Assembly (NCBI RefSeq): GCF_001676725.1
Contig: NZ_CP016172.1
Location: 62,001-126,000, forward strand
Length of the DNA: 64,000 nt
From: Bordetella flabilis
GTDB taxonomy: Bacteria; Pseudomonadota; Gammaproteobacteria; Burkholderiales; Burkholderiaceae_B
Direction: 5' to 3'
A program made the translations under genes and the position numbers. Positions within the stretch are counted from its first letter, which is position 1. Each line of letters starts with the position of its first letter. Below are positions 1 through 9,330 of this stretch, one piece after another. The notes beneath the pieces are model-generated. The model was not told the DNA's origin. It did no database searches and saw only the letters and a program-made list of their open reading frames with translations.

Positions 1-582
1 GCGCCCGACGGGTGTCTTGAAGAAACCGCCGTCCTTGCTGTTGAAGGCGGTCATGGCGCGCGTGCCGTTGATACCCACCAGCCAGTCCGCCTCGGCGCGC
101 GAACGCGCGGCCGCCTCGAGCGGTTTCATTACGGTGTCGTCGCGCAGGTTGGCGAAGGCCTCGCGTATGGCGGCCTGGGTCATCGACTGCAGCCACAAGC
201 GGCGTATCGGCTTGTTTACACCGGCATACTGGATGATGTAACGAAAGATCAGTTCACCTTCGCGGCCGGCGTCGCAAGCATTGATGATGCTGTCGACGTC
301 CTTGCGTTTGGCCAGGCGGACCAGCAGCTTCAACCGTTCGCTCGATCGCTTGTCCGTCGGTCCCAATTCGAATTGCGGGGGAATGACCGGCAGATGGGTG
401 AAGCTCCATTTTCCTTTGACGGGATCGTTCGGCGCGACCAGGCTCAGCAAATGGCCGACGCTGGAAGCAAGAACGTAACGTTCACTTTCAAAGTATTCCC
501 CTTCACGCGCGAACCCTCCCAGGGCGCGTGATATATCCAGGGCGACCGAGGGCTTCTCGGCAATAATCAACGTTTTGCTCAT
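1..582 (-). CDS. topB: DNA topoisomerase III, N-terminal part (runs off the window)
   Basis: Type IA topoisomerase that relaxes and decatenates DNA. The first 194 residues are present, read leftward from an ATG at 580-582, and the frame stays open to base 1. The N-terminus has the Toprim start (LIIAEKPSVA, residues 5-14) and the acidic Toprim motif DAGREGE at residues 104-110, which binds Mg2+ beside the active site. The text that follows (LWLQSMTQAAIREAF, around 129-143) is typical of topoisomerase III. The active-site Tyr and the C-terminal decatenation loop lie outside the window. It is divergent from the DUF2157 gene, with 61 bases between the two starts. Confidence 0.93.
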   Translation of the reverse strand, partial: MSKTLIIAEKPSVALDISRALGGFAREGEYFESERYVLASSVGHLLSLVAPNDPVKGKWSFTHLPVIPPQFELGPTDKRSSERLKLLVRLAKRKDVDSIINACDAGREGELIFRYIIQYAGVNKPIRRLWLQSMTQAAIREAFANLRDDTVMKPLEAAARSRAEADWLVGINGTRAMTAFNSKDGGFFKTPVGR

Positions 583-643
583 GTGTGTCCAATGGCGGCG
601 GCCCGCCGCAATAGCGCGGATGATAAGAGCGGAGTTTCGCCAC

Positions 644-3262
644 ATGCAAGTCGATAGTCAGTACGCGGCAGGATATGAAGTGCACATATGGCGCGCATTT
701 CTGGCGCGCGCGACGCTCGCCCTGGGCCTGTTGCTGCTGGCGAGTGCGGCGATATGTGGGGTGGCGGCGAACTGGGACGCGATGACAAAAGCGCAGCGCC
801 TGGCCGGTGCGCAGGGCGTGCTGATCGTGAGTGCAGTGCTGGCGGCATGGTTATATAGGCGGCCTGCGGCCACGCCCATCCGGGCCCATGGCCGCGCCTG
901 CGTGGTGGGACTGGCCGCGGTGCTGCTTGGCGCCCTGCTTGCCTTGGTGGGCCAGACCTACCAGACAGGCGCCGACACCTGGGAACTGTTCGCGGGATGG
1001 GCGGTGCTGCTGCTGCCCTGGGCCGTCGCGGCGCGCAGCCAGGGCGTCTGGCTGTTATGGATCGTAGTGGCCAATCTGGCGCTCGCCCTGTTGCTGGGCG
1101 AGCGCGTTCTGTCCTGGTGGATCGTGTTCGGCGGACCGGGCTTTCCCAGCCTGGTGGTCAGCGCCGCCAATATGTTCATGTTGGCCATCTGGGAATACAG
1201 CGCACGGCGCTGGCATTCCCGTACCGGCGTCGGGCCGCGGGTGCTGGCCCTGCTGGCGGTCGGCGTGTTGACGCTGGCGTTGATGTTCGGCGAATCGGTT
1301 GTCGAGGGCCTGGGCACCTATACCGGTGTGGCATGGGTGGCCGTTACGCTGGCATTGGGCTATTACTACCTGCGCGTGCGCCTGGATCTGGTCGTGCTGG
1401 CTTTGCTCGCCGCTGCCATTGTCTGCGTATCCCTGCGGGTGGTCGGCGAATGGCTGTTGCGCGTCGAGCCCGGCGTCTGGGTCGCCTTGCCGCTGGCCGC
1501 CCTGCTGATGGGCGAAGCCGTCGTGGCGGCGCGTTGGCTGCGCCGGCTGGCGGCCGGTCCGGGCGCGGCCAGGGGGGATTCCGAGCCCCAGGGCGCGTCG
1601 GCCGGCGTCGCCGTCGAGCCCGTGACCGTTGATACGACCACGGCGCAGTTGGGGCCGCGCGCGCTGCGCCGGACGGCGGCGCCCTGGTATGTCCAGGGCC
1701 TGCTGGGCTTGAGCGCCTGGATGGCCACGCTGCTGGTGCTGGCCTTCGTCTTCATGTCCGGCCTGGTACAGAGCGCGCCCGCCGCGCTGGTGATCGGCTT
1801 GATCCTGTGCGGGGCCGCCGTGGCGATCGCGCGCAATGCGCGCCAGCCCTTCTGGCGGCAATGTGCGACGGCATTGGGATTCGCCGGTCAGATCCTGGTG
1901 GCGGTAGGCTTGTCGGACGCCAATTCCGTCACCAGCGCCGCGCTGCTGATGCTGGTTCTGTCAGCCGCGGTGTATGTATTGGCGCCGGACGCCATCCTGC
2001 GCTTCCTGAGCGGCCTCATGATGGCGAGTGCGCTGTTCGTCCTGACGGCCTTCAACGTCGGAAACAAGGCGCTGTACGTCCAGGTACTGGATTGGATGGC
2101 CTTCGATGCGGTGCGCGGCCTGGTGATATGGCTGCCGGCCTGCGTGTTCGCCGCCTGGCTGGCGGCGTCGGCTTTTCTGGCGCGCGAGCGGATGCCCGCG
2201 GCCCTGCGCGATGTCGTACAGCCCCTGGCGTGGGCTTTTTCGCTGGCCGCGCAGGTGTCCGCGCTACAGGCCGCGGGCGTGCCGGTCTGGCAGCTACCCT
2301 CCCTGTGGCAGTTGCATCCCCCGGCGGCCATCTTCCTGGTGCTGGCGGCGCTGCTTCCCGCCGCGGTGGCCTGGATGGTCATCCGTGCGCGGGGCGCGGC
2401 CCTGCCTGGCACGATCCGCGTCGGTGTGCCCCTGGGCCTGCTGCTGCTCGCGGTGTGCTGGCTGCCGAGCCCCGGGGTTGCATTCGCCCTGACGTGGTTG
2501 CTGCTCGGTTTCGGTCTCGGACGACCGCGGCTGCGCCGCTGGGGGCAGGCGGCGCTGCTCATCTACCTGGTCCTCTATTACTACCAGCTGGATGTTCCCC
2601 TGCTGCAGAAGGCTGCATGGCTGGCCGCGGCGGGCGTGGTGCTGCTGCTGTTGCGTGTCCTGATCTGGCGGCTCGTGCGCCGGGCCGAAGTGCGCGCCTC
2701 CGCGGATCAGGCGCTTGCGGACGTTGCGGCCGCCCCGGTCCGTTCCCAGCCCTTGTGGGCCGGGATGATGTTGGCCGGGCTGGTGCTGGTATTGGCCGTC
2801 GTCAATGTGGGGATCTGGCAGCGCGAGCAGTTGCTGGCCACCGGACAGGTGGTACGGCTGGCGCTGGCGCCGGTCGACCCGCGTGCCTTGATGCAGGGCG
2901 ACTACATGGCCTTGCACTTCGCCGCCGCGCGTGCGGTGGGCGCCTTGCAGGACGGCGATGCCGCCCCGCCGGGTCTCTGGGGTGGTCCGCGCACGGACGG
3001 CTACCTGGTGCTGGTTCCGGATGAACAGGGCATTGCGCAGCCGCTACGTGTGCAGCCCGCTGCGCAACCGCACAGCGGCAAGGAGGTCGTGCTGCGCTAC
3101 CGGCTGCGGGCCGACGGCGTGCGGCTGGTGACGAACGCCTATTTCTTCCCCGAAGGCGAGGCCGCGCGCTACGAGACTGCCCGCTACGGTGAGTTGCGCG
3201 TGGGCGACGATGGCACGGCGCTGCTGGTGCGTTTGCTGGGGCCGGATCTTCAGCCGTTGTAG
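644..3262 (+). CDS. DUF2157 / GDYXXLXY-domain polytopic membrane protein
   Basis: A large inner-membrane protein (872 residues from this start) of unknown biochemical role. A DUF2157-like segment with the first membrane helices occupies the N-terminal third. A long multi-helix region follows, and the C-terminal soluble domain carries the GDYXXLXY signature as GDYMALHF near residue 752. Two earlier in-frame starts exist (575 and 620). I chose ATG 644 because GGAG lies nine bases upstream and the 575 start would overlap topB. The gene ends 13 bases inside the 3' end of gluQ on the other strand, so the two are convergent. Proteins of this kind are usually called DUF4401/DUF2157 membrane proteins; none has a firmly known function to my knowledge. 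Confidence 0.8.
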   Translation: MQVDSQYAAGYEVHIWRAFLARATLALGLLLLASAAICGVAANWDAMTKAQRLAGAQGVLIVSAVLAAWLYRRPAATPIRAHGRACVVGLAAVLLGALLALVGQTYQTGADTWELFAGWAVLLLPWAVAARSQGVWLLWIVVANLALALLLGERVLSWWIVFGGPGFPSLVVSAANMFMLAIWEYSARRWHSRTGVGPRVLALLAVGVLTLALMFGESVVEGLGTYTGVAWVAVTLALGYYYLRVRLDLVVLALLAAAIVCVSLRVVGEWLLRVEPGVWVALPLAALLMGEAVVAARWLRRLAAGPGAARGDSEPQGASAGVAVEPVTVDTTTAQLGPRALRRTAAPWYVQGLLGLSAWMATLLVLAFVFMSGLVQSAPAALVIGLILCGAAVAIARNARQPFWRQCATALGFAGQILVAVGLSDANSVTSAALLMLVLSAAVYVLAPDAILRFLSGLMMASALFVLTAFNVGNKALYVQVLDWMAFDAVRGLVIWLPACVFAAWLAASAFLARERMPAALRDVVQPLAWAFSLAAQVSALQAAGVPVWQLPSLWQLHPPAAIFLVLAALLPAAVAWMVIRARGAALPGTIRVGVPLGLLLLAVCWLPSPGVAFALTWLLLGFGLGRPRLRRWGQAALLIYLVLYYYQLDVPLLQKAAWLAAAGVVLLLLRVLIWRLVRRAEVRASADQALADVAAAPVRSQPLWAGMMLAGLVLVLAVVNVGIWQREQLLATGQVVRLALAPVDPRALMQGDYMALHFAAARAVGALQDGDAAPPGLWGGPRTDGYLVLVPDEQGIAQPLRVQPAAQPHSGKEVVLRYRLRADGVRLVTNAYFFPEGEAARYETARYGELRVGDDGTALLVRLLGPDLQPL

Positions 3263-4134
3263 CGGGCGGCCCATTGCCGTGTGGCTGCGGCCAGGAACGC
3301 CGCCGGAGTCTCCGCGGCGATGGGGGCGAACCCGAGGGCGCGCCAGGCGCGTGCCAGTTCGTGGGTGGGACGGGACAGGTCCAGGGGCGGCGCATGGTTC
3401 TGCTTCGAGAGCTTGAGTCCCGTGATGGGATCAAGTACGAGCGGCACGTGCATGACGCGCGGTGATGGCAGGCCCAGCAGGCGCGCCAGCACGCGCTGGC
3501 GTGCCGTCGAACTGAGCAGATCGGCGCCGCGGACGATATCGGTCACGCCTTGGGCGGCATCGTCCACCACCACTGCCAACTGGTAGGCCCACATGCCGTC
3601 GGCGCGCCGAAGCACGAAGTCGCCGACGGCATGCGCCACGTCCTGCCGTTGCGGCCCCAGCCAGCGGTCGACGAAGGTCTCCTCGCCGGGCGGCACGCGC
3701 ACGCGCCATGCGCGTGGCCGCCGCCCCGGGGGCAGGCCATTGCGGCAGGTTCCCGCGTAGGGCCGCTCGCCATCCACCAGCGCTGTCTGCGGACGCGCCA
3801 GGGCGGCATGATTGTCGATGATCTCGCGGCGTGTGCAGGCGCAGCCGTACACCAGGCCTTGCGCGCTCAGCTGTTCGAAGGCGGCGCGGTAGGCCGCGTC
3901 GCGGTCCGACTGCCACAGTACATCGCCGTCCCAGCACAAGCCCAACGCCTGCAGCTGCTGCATGATGAGGCGATCGGCGCCGGGGACGGTGCGTGGCGCA
4001 TCGACGTCTTCGATGCGCAACAGCCACGCACCTGCGTGGGCGCGCGAATCGAGGTAGCTGGCCAGCGCGGCGACGAGCGATCCCGCGTGCAGCGGTCCGC
4101 TTGGGCTGGGAGCGAAACGGCCGATGTAATCCAT
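3250..4134 (-). CDS. gluQ: Glutamyl-Q tRNA(Asp) synthetase
   Basis: A truncated GlnRS/GluRS paralogue (294 residues) that glutamylates queuosine at position 34 of tRNA(Asp). The class I nucleotide-binding motif appears as [11 protein letters not shown] (residues 9-19), where HAGS stands for HIGH. The second signature is LKLSKQ near residue 237, in place of KMSKS. Cysteines in GCACTRRE and, further on, PYAGTC fit the zinc site of this family. The anticodon-binding domain of full GluRS is absent, as expected. An upstream in-frame ATG at 4161 would add nine residues; [13 protein letters not shown] is the usual beginning. The 3' end overlaps the 3' end of the DUF2157 gene. Confidence 0.92.
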   Translation of the reverse strand: MDYIGRFAPSPSGPLHAGSLVAALASYLDSRAHAGAWLLRIEDVDAPRTVPGADRLIMQQLQALGLCWDGDVLWQSDRDAAYRAAFEQLSAQGLVYGCACTRREIIDNHAALARPQTALVDGERPYAGTCRNGLPPGRRPRAWRVRVPPGEETFVDRWLGPQRQDVAHAVGDFVLRRADGMWAYQLAVVVDDAAQGVTDIVRGADLLSSTARQRVLARLLGLPSPRVMHVPLVLDPITGLKLSKQNHAPPLDLSRPTHELARAWRALGFAPIAAETPAAFLAAATRQWAARYNG

Positions 4135-4207
4135 GGAGAGCGCGATGCGCAGGACGCGCAAGCAAAACCGGCCCGAAGGCCGGCCGCGGTGTCGTGAAGG
4201 TCAGGCG

Positions 4208-4669
4208 TCAGTGCAGGCAGCGAACGTCGCCATCGTCGTCCAGGAGCTCCTCCAGGACCAGATTGTCGATGTCCGCCTCCTGGCTCCACAGCACCATGAG
4301 CGCCGTGATTTTCAGCTTGGACAGCGGGACGGGCGATTCAGGCGCGGCGAGCGCACGGTCGATGACTATCTCGCGCAAGGGAGCCGGCAGGACGCCAGCC
4401 GTCTCCAGGAACGTGATGAAGCCGATCGCCTCGCTGCCGAGCTGGCGGTATTCGCTGTCGGTGTAGATGCGCGTTCCCGTGGCAGGCTGCTGTGCGAGAT
4501 CCACGCAGCGCTCTGTGGTCTCGGCGAGTCCGTACAACCAGCCCAGCGCGTCATCGATATCTTCGTGCTCGAAGCCCGCGGCAGCCAGACGTTTCGCCAG
4601 TACATCGGCCGCAGGACAGGCTTGCGGCGTGTAGTAATTTTCAAACAGATAGACCAGGATATCGAACAT
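4208..4669 (-). CDS. smg: Smg family protein (DUF494)
   Basis: A small acidic cytosolic protein (153 residues) of the Smg/DUF494 family, whose exact role is not established. It begins MFDILVYLFENYY and ends with the acidic LEELLDDDGDVRCLH tail, both characteristic. The open frame extends upstream to 4807 but that part is basic and non-homologous, so I set the start at ATG 4669. In many beta- and gammaproteobacteria smg sits beside dprA and a topoisomerase gene. Here gluQ and the DUF2157 gene lie between it and topB, a local rearrangement of that neighbourhood. Confidence 0.88.
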   Translation of the reverse strand: MFDILVYLFENYYTPQACPAADVLAKRLAAAGFEHEDIDDALGWLYGLAETTERCVDLAQQPATGTRIYTDSEYRQLGSEAIGFITFLETAGVLPAPLREIVIDRALAAPESPVPLSKLKITALMVLWSQEADIDNLVLEELLDDDGDVRCLH

Positions 4670-4917
4670 AGGGCGCAGCGGTTGTGCCAGTTTGCCCAGT
4701 CGGCCCGATCGTCGGCAAACCAGCAAACATAAATTCACTTTACGCCTAATCACAGCCCGGGGCAACCGCCGCCCCGGTGCAATATTCCCGAAGTTACGGC
4801 GTAGCATGCAGAAAGCAGCAATTGCGGGGTAATTTCAGCAAATTGTCAGATAAATCGCCCGATCTGCATTACAACACGGTATTACGACCCGTATTAGACC
4901 TTTTAGGGAGTGCACTT

Positions 4918-6078
4918 TTGGACAACACGGAAATGGATGTGGCCGGAGGCGGGACGCCGCTGCCGGCGCTTGCGCCGCCTGCCCATATCGGTGATGCGCT
5001 GAGCATGGTGGATACGCCCAGCCTGGTGCTCGACCTCGATGCCTTCGAGCGCAACCTGCAAGTCATGCAGGATTGGGCTGACCGCTGCAAGGTCGCGCTG
5101 CGTCCACATGCCAAGGCGCACAAGTGTCCCGAGGTCGCGTTGCGCCAGGCGGCATTGGGCGCCCGCGGCATATGCGTCCAGAAAGTCAGCGAGGCGCTAC
5201 CGTTCGTGGCGGCCGGCATACGCGACATCCATGTAAGCAACGAGGTGGTCGGCGAAGCCAAGCTGCGGCTGCTCGCCGCCTTGAGCCGCCAGGCGCGGAT
5301 GAGCGTTTGCGTCGACCATGCGTCCAACGTCGCGGAGTTGTCACGCGCCGTGGCCGCGCAGGGAGGGCGTATCGATGTGCTGGTGGAACTGGATGTCGGG
5401 CAGGGCCGCTGCGGCGTCGCTTCGCCCACCGCGGCGCTGGAACTGGCGCGCCGCATCGAAAGCCTGCCCGGATTGCGTTTCGCCGGGCTGCAGGCCTATC
5501 ACGGGTCCCTGCAGCACAAGCGCGGACACATCGAGCGTGCCAATGCGTGCCGCGAGGCCGCGGCGCGCGCCCGCGAGTGCGCACGGGTGCTCGGCGAACA
5601 TGGCTACGCCTGCCCCATCATCACCGGCTCGGGCACGGGCACCGCGGAATTCGACGGACCGGGCAAGGTCTATACCGAATTGCAGGCTGGCACCTATCCT
5701 TTCATGGATGCCGACTACGGCGATAACGAGTGGGCGGGGCCGCTCGCCTTCGGCAACAGCCTGTTCCTGCTGAGCAGCGTGATGAGTACGCCATCGGCGG
5801 ACCGTGTCGTACTGGATGCCGGCTTGAAATCCACGACGGTGGAATGTGGCCTGCCGCGCGTCCATGACCGGCCGGGGCTGATCTACAGCGCCGCGAACGA
5901 TGAGCACGGTGTGGTCCGGGTCGCTGCCGGTGCCGCTGCGCCCGCGCTGGGCGAAAAGCTGCTGTTGGTGCCATCGCATTGCGATCCCACCTTCAATCTG
6001 CATGACACCCTGGTCGCGGTGCGCGGTGGTGTGGTGGAAGGGCTCTGGCCCATCGCGGCCCGGGGCTTGAGCCGGTAA
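4918..6078 (+). CDS. PLP-dependent aldolase, 3-hydroxy-D-aspartate / D-threonine aldolase family (alanine racemase fold)
   Basis: Fold type III PLP enzyme of 386 residues. The Schiff-base Lys is K66 in RPHAKAHK. A C-terminal metal site is seen as HCDP (H354, C355, D356), as in D-threonine aldolases, D-serine dehydratases and BhcC-type 3-hydroxyaspartate aldolases. GICVQKVSEA and DIHVSNEVV are family hallmarks. Expected reaction: retro-aldol cleavage of a beta-hydroxy-D-amino acid to glycine and an aldehyde or glyoxylate. I take TTG 4918 as the start because AGGGAG ends seven bases before it; ATG 4933 has no ribosome site. The promoter region has a tandem repeat CGGTATTA / CCGTATTA (4877-4884, 4889-4896), possibly for an activator. 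It is convergent with the amino-acid ABC operon. Confidence 0.82.
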   Translation: MDNTEMDVAGGGTPLPALAPPAHIGDALSMVDTPSLVLDLDAFERNLQVMQDWADRCKVALRPHAKAHKCPEVALRQAALGARGICVQKVSEALPFVAAGIRDIHVSNEVVGEAKLRLLAALSRQARMSVCVDHASNVAELSRAVAAQGGRIDVLVELDVGQGRCGVASPTAALELARRIESLPGLRFAGLQAYHGSLQHKRGHIERANACREAAARARECARVLGEHGYACPIITGSGTGTAEFDGPGKVYTELQAGTYPFMDADYGDNEWAGPLAFGNSLFLLSSVMSTPSADRVVLDAGLKSTTVECGLPRVHDRPGLIYSAANDEHGVVRVAAGAAAPALGEKLLLVPSHCDPTFNLHDTLVAVRGGVVEGLWPIAARGLSR

Positions 6079-6129
6079 GTTCGGTGCGGAGCGCAGGGCT
6101 TCACTGGGCGGGTGTGGCCACGCATGCCG

Positions 6130-6155
6130 GCCCGGCATCCGTCCGGCTGCCGGGC
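6130..6155. terminator. Hairpin between convergent genes (candidate bidirectional terminator)
   Basis: Perfect 8-bp arms GCCCGGCA / TGCCGGGC with a 10-base loop lie between the aldolase stop and the ABC ATPase stop. There is no U-tract on either side, so intrinsic termination is uncertain. Confidence 0.4.
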
Positions 6156-6186
6156 ACCGCGAGGCAATGACGGCTGGGGGAGCTCG

Positions 6187-6915
6187 CTAGTTCGCCATAC
6201 CGAGGAAATGCCGCAGTTCCGGCGTACGTGGCGCGTCGAAGACTTCGTCGGGCGCACCCATCTCGTGCACGCGTCCTTCATGCATGAATACGACGCGGTC
6301 GCACACTTCGCGGGCGAAGCGCATTTCGTGCGTCACCATCAGCAGCGTCATGCCGTCGTCGGCAAGATCGCGCACGACGGCCAACACCTCGTTGACCAGT
6401 TCCGGGTCCAGGGCTGATGTAATCTCGTCGCACAGCAGCGCGATGGGCTGCATGGCCAGGGCGCGCGCGATCGCCACGCGCTGCTGCTGGCCACCTGACA
6501 ACTGATCGGGCCAGGCGTCGAATTTGTGCGCCAACCCGACATGTTCCAGCATGATGCGCGCCAGCGCGCGCGCTTCGGCTTCCGGAAGCTTGCGGGTGAC
6601 CATGGGCGACAACATGACGTTGCGGCCGGCGGTCAAATGCGGGAACAGGTTGAATTGCTGGAAAACCATGCCGACCTTCAAGCGCAGGGCGCGCAGGTGC
6701 AGGTCGTCATCGCCCAGCTTTGCATCGGCCACCATGATGGAACCGCTGTCTATGGTTTCCAGTCCGTTCACGCAGCGCAGCAGCGTGCTTTTGCCCGAAC
6801 CGCTGCGGCCGATGATGGCGATGACTTCGCCGGGATCGATACGCAGCGTGACGCCCTTGAGGACCTCGGTGGCCCCGAAGCTTTTGCGTACGTCTTCAAG
6901 CGCGATGAGAGGCAT
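6187..6915 (-). CDS. Polar amino-acid ABC transporter, ATP-binding protein
   Basis: ATPase of the GlnQ/HisP family (242 residues), last gene of a four-gene importer operon. Walker A is GRSGSGKST, the Q-loop is FQQFNLFPHLT, the signature is LSGGQQQR, and Walker B is ALLCDEITSALDPE followed by the H-loop in VTHEM. Start ATG 6915 is preceded by AAGGAAA at good spacing; the longer open frame upstream lies inside the permease gene. The start overlaps the end of the upstream permease gene by 20 bases, so translation is likely coupled. Substrate cannot be read from the ATPase. Confidence 0.92.
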   Translation of the reverse strand: MPLIALEDVRKSFGATEVLKGVTLRIDPGEVIAIIGRSGSGKSTLLRCVNGLETIDSGSIMVADAKLGDDDLHLRALRLKVGMVFQQFNLFPHLTAGRNVMLSPMVTRKLPEAEARALARIMLEHVGLAHKFDAWPDQLSGGQQQRVAIARALAMQPIALLCDEITSALDPELVNEVLAVVRDLADDGMTLLMVTHEMRFAREVCDRVVFMHEGRVHEMGAPDEVFDAPRTPELRHFLGMAN

Positions 6916-7552
6916 TGAGTTTCCTTTCCAGGCGCTGGCTGGCGCGCGACAGCGGCCAGCACAGCAGGAAGTAGATAATCGCCGCCACCGCATACACGGT
7001 GAAGGGATTGAACGTGGCGTTGGTGATGATGGTGCTGGCCTTGGACAGCTCCGTGAAACCGATGATGGACGTCAACGCCGTGCCTTTGATGATCTGTACG
7101 GCGAAGCCGACCGTGGGCGCCACGGCGATACGCAGGGCCTGTGGCAGGATCACATGCCTCAGTTGCTGCCCGTAGCTCATTGCCAGGCTGGCGGAGGCCT
7201 CCCATTGCCCGCGCGGAATCGCTTCCACGCAGCCGCGCCAGATCTCCGCCAGGAAGGCTGCGGACCACAACACGAGTGCCGTGCAGGCGGCCAGCCATGC
7301 GGGCACGTCCATCCCTGCCAGCGCCAGCCCGAAGAAGGCCAGGAACAGCTGCATGAGAAGCGGCGTACCCTGGAACAGTTCGATATAGGCCCAGGCCGCG
7401 CGCCGCAGCCACGCCGGCCGGGCCACGCGCATCGCCAGTACGAGCAGGCCCAGCACGCTGCCACCGGCGAAGGCGACAGCGGCCAGACCGATCGTCCAAC
7501 GCGCCGCCATCAGCAGGTTGCGCACGATATCCCAGAGCGTGAACTCGATCAT
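6896..7552 (-). CDS. Polar amino-acid ABC transporter, permease 2 (HisM/GlnP type)
   Basis: Inner-membrane subunit of 218 residues with about five helices. The family EAA loop is seen as ASASLAMSYGQQLRHVILPQALR, followed by the conserved KGTALTSIIGFTEL. Start ATG 7552 overlaps the stop of the preceding permease gene by four bases (ATGA), which supports this start over the longer open frame. It pairs with the 222-residue permease to form the membrane channel. Confidence 0.92.
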   Translation of the reverse strand: MIEFTLWDIVRNLLMAARWTIGLAAVAFAGGSVLGLLVLAMRVARPAWLRRAAWAYIELFQGTPLLMQLFLAFFGLALAGMDVPAWLAACTALVLWSAAFLAEIWRGCVEAIPRGQWEASASLAMSYGQQLRHVILPQALRIAVAPTVGFAVQIIKGTALTSIIGFTELSKASTIITNATFNPFTVYAVAAIIYFLLCWPLSRASQRLERKLNASHRA

Positions 7553-8217
7553 GCGGGCCGCCTGCCGAAAATCCGCCGGCCCGTGAGGCGCAGCAGTTGG
7601 CGCAGGGCGATGGCGAGCGCCAGGTAGATCAGCGTGGTCACAATGTAGATTTCGAACGGCCGGAAATTGCGTGACTGGATGAAGTTCGCGGCGAAGGACA
7701 GGTCTTCGGCGGCGATCTGCGAGCACACCGCCGAACCGAGCATCACGATGACGATCTGCGATGACAGCGCCGGCCAGATGCGGGCCAGGGCCGGTCCGAG
7801 CACGACATGGCGGAAGATCTGCATGCGTGTCATCGCCAGGCTCAGCCCTGCTTCATATTGGCCTGGCGGCGTGGCCGCGATGCCGGCGCGGATGATCTCA
7901 GCGCTGTAGGCGCCCAGGTTGATGGCCATCGCCAGGCAGGCGGCCTGCATCTCGCTCAACTGCACGCCAATGGAGGGCAAGCCGAAGAAGATGAAGAAGA
8001 GCTGGATCAGGAAAGGCGTATTGCGTACGAGCTCGACGTAAGCGGTGACCGGTGGACGCGTCCAGCGTGGCCCCTGGGTACGTGCCCAGGCGCAGGCAAT
8101 GCCGACCGCGACGCCCGCTAGCGCGCCGACCGCGATCAGCTCGACGGTCACGGCCAGCCCTTTGAGCAGGACCGGCGCATAGTCGGCCACTGCCAGGAAA
8201 TCGAAGCGATACGCCAT
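7549..8217 (-). CDS. Polar amino-acid ABC transporter, permease 1 (HisQ/GlnP type)
   Basis: Inner-membrane subunit of 222 residues, begins MAYRFDFLAVADYAPVLLKG. The typical VELVRNTPFLIQLFFIFFGLP block is present near residue 68, and the EAA loop is GLSLAMTRMQIFRHVVLGPAL. It lies six bases after the stop of the binding-protein gene and overlaps the next permease by four bases. Heterodimeric permeases are usual for this importer class. Confidence 0.92.
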   Translation of the reverse strand: MAYRFDFLAVADYAPVLLKGLAVTVELIAVGALAGVAVGIACAWARTQGPRWTRPPVTAYVELVRNTPFLIQLFFIFFGLPSIGVQLSEMQAACLAMAINLGAYSAEIIRAGIAATPPGQYEAGLSLAMTRMQIFRHVVLGPALARIWPALSSQIVIVMLGSAVCSQIAAEDLSFAANFIQSRNFRPFEIYIVTTLIYLALAIALRQLLRLTGRRIFGRRPA

Positions 8218-8223
8218 GGGCGC

Positions 8224-9006
8224 TTACAGCCCTGCCGGGATGTCGGCGCCGAGCCACTTGCGCGAGATGGCGTTGAGCGAACCGTCCTGCTTGGCCTGGG
8301 CCAGGATGGTGTCGAGCCGGGCCTTCAGCGCGGGCTCATTCTTGTTCAGTCCGATGTAGCAGGGCGAATCCTTGATAAGGAACTTGGTCTCCGGCTTCTT
8401 GGGCGGGTTGCGCGCCAGGATGGCCGCGGCCACTACATTGCCTGTCGCCACCAGTTGGACCTGGCCAGACAGGAAAGCCGATATCGTTCCATTGTTGTCC
8501 TCGTAGCGCTTGATGGTCGCGCCGGCCGGGGCGATCTTCGACAGTTCTATATCCTCGACGGCGCCGCGTGTCACGCCTATGGTCTTGCCGTCGAGATCCT
8601 GCGCGCTGCTCGCCTTGACCGTCGCGGGCCCGAACACGCCGTTGAAGAACGGGGCGTAGGCGGCGGAAAAGTCGATGACCTTCTCGCGCTCGGCGTTCTT
8701 CCCCATGCTGGATATCACCAGGTCGACTTTGCCGGTCTGCAGGTACGCGATCCGGTTCGCGCTGGTGACCGGCACCAGTTCGACCACCACACCTAGACGC
8801 TGGCCGATCAGCCGCGCCGTGTCGATGTCGTAGCCGAGAGGTTTCAGGTCCGGCCCGACGGAGCCGAATGGCGGGAAATCCTGCGGCACCGCGATGCGTA
8901 TCCTGCCGGTCTTGAGGACGTCCTGAAGCGCATCGGCGCGTACGGGCCCGGCCGCGCACAGCGTCGCGGCGGCGCATAACGTCAACAGTAGATGTCTGCG
9001 GTTCAT
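8224..9006 (-). CDS. Periplasmic amino-acid-binding protein of the ABC importer
   Basis: Family 3 solute-binding protein (260 residues). A Sec signal peptide MNRRHLLLTLCAAATLCAAGPVRA is followed by the mature domain, with ITS-class motifs such as IRIAVPQDFPPFGSVGPDLKPLGYDID. The start is ATG 9006, with GGAG six bases upstream. First gene of the operon that continues through both permeases to the ATPase. The promoter region carries a TTGTATACAA-like site at 9054-9063, shared with the GntR/hydrolase and amidohydrolase/aminotransferase promoters. Ligand unknown; the context suggests an N-substituted or D-amino acid, which is inference. Confidence 0.9.
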   Translation of the reverse strand: MNRRHLLLTLCAAATLCAAGPVRADALQDVLKTGRIRIAVPQDFPPFGSVGPDLKPLGYDIDTARLIGQRLGVVVELVPVTSANRIAYLQTGKVDLVISSMGKNAEREKVIDFSAAYAPFFNGVFGPATVKASSAQDLDGKTIGVTRGAVEDIELSKIAPAGATIKRYEDNNGTISAFLSGQVQLVATGNVVAAAILARNPPKKPETKFLIKDSPCYIGLNKNEPALKARLDTILAQAKQDGSLNAISRKWLGADIPAGL

Positions 9007-9053
9007 TCGTTTCTCCAGTCTGGGCAGGGGTGGCGCGGATTTGCACACGAAAT

Positions 9054-9063
9054 CGGTATACAA
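9054..9063. promoter_or_regulatory. Candidate GntR operator (site 1), ABC importer promoter
   Basis: CGGTATACAA matches the palindrome TTGTATACAA at 8 of 10 positions and continues with A. It lies 48 bases upstream of the binding-protein ATG. Related sites are at 11385-11394 and 14249-14258. FCD-type GntR proteins often bind palindromes of this kind. Confidence 0.55.
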
Positions 9064-9153
9064 AACTGTCGATGCAAAATTCGTGCCATGAGTCTGAAGG
9101 CGGTTTTTCGTCCCGGGCCTATGGCGAATACGGCCCAAGGCACGGCGAGGGAT

Positions 9154-9189
9154 GCACCCTCTCGGTGCGGTCATGCACCGAGAGGGTGC
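9154..9189. repeat. Perfect 15-bp inverted repeat with self-complementary arms
   Basis: Arms GCACCCTCTCGGTGC (9154-9168) and GCACCGAGAGGGTGC (9175-9189) flank a six-base loop. Each arm is itself a small hairpin (GCACC-N5-GGTGC), so the region can fold as one long stem or two short stem-loops. It lies downstream of the chemoreceptor-like gene and upstream of the ABC operon. No U-tract follows on either strand. Confidence 0.7.
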
Positions 9190-9330
9190 TCTACCGGGCG
9201 CCAAAATGGGGTGTTGCGCGAATGCGTCAACGCCGCGCGGGGGAGGGACAATAAAGCCGCGGGAGACGGTTCGTGCCTCGACCCCAGCGCATCAGGGGTG
9301 TGAACGCAAGGCAGGCGCCGATCCGGCAGG

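Larger units (their letters stand above)
9007..9330. other. 324-bp intergenic region: ABC operon promoter plus long hairpin
   Basis: No credible gene. It holds a GntR-type palindrome at 9054-9063, close upstream of the binding-protein start, and a perfect 15-bp-arm inverted repeat at 9154-9189. The short open frames across it show no codon structure or ribosome site that I would trust. Confidence 0.6.

Noticed and set aside
575..643. Upstream start for the DUF2157 gene
   Set aside because: ATG 575 overlaps the divergent topB start and has no ribosome site; ATG 644 has GGAG at good spacing.
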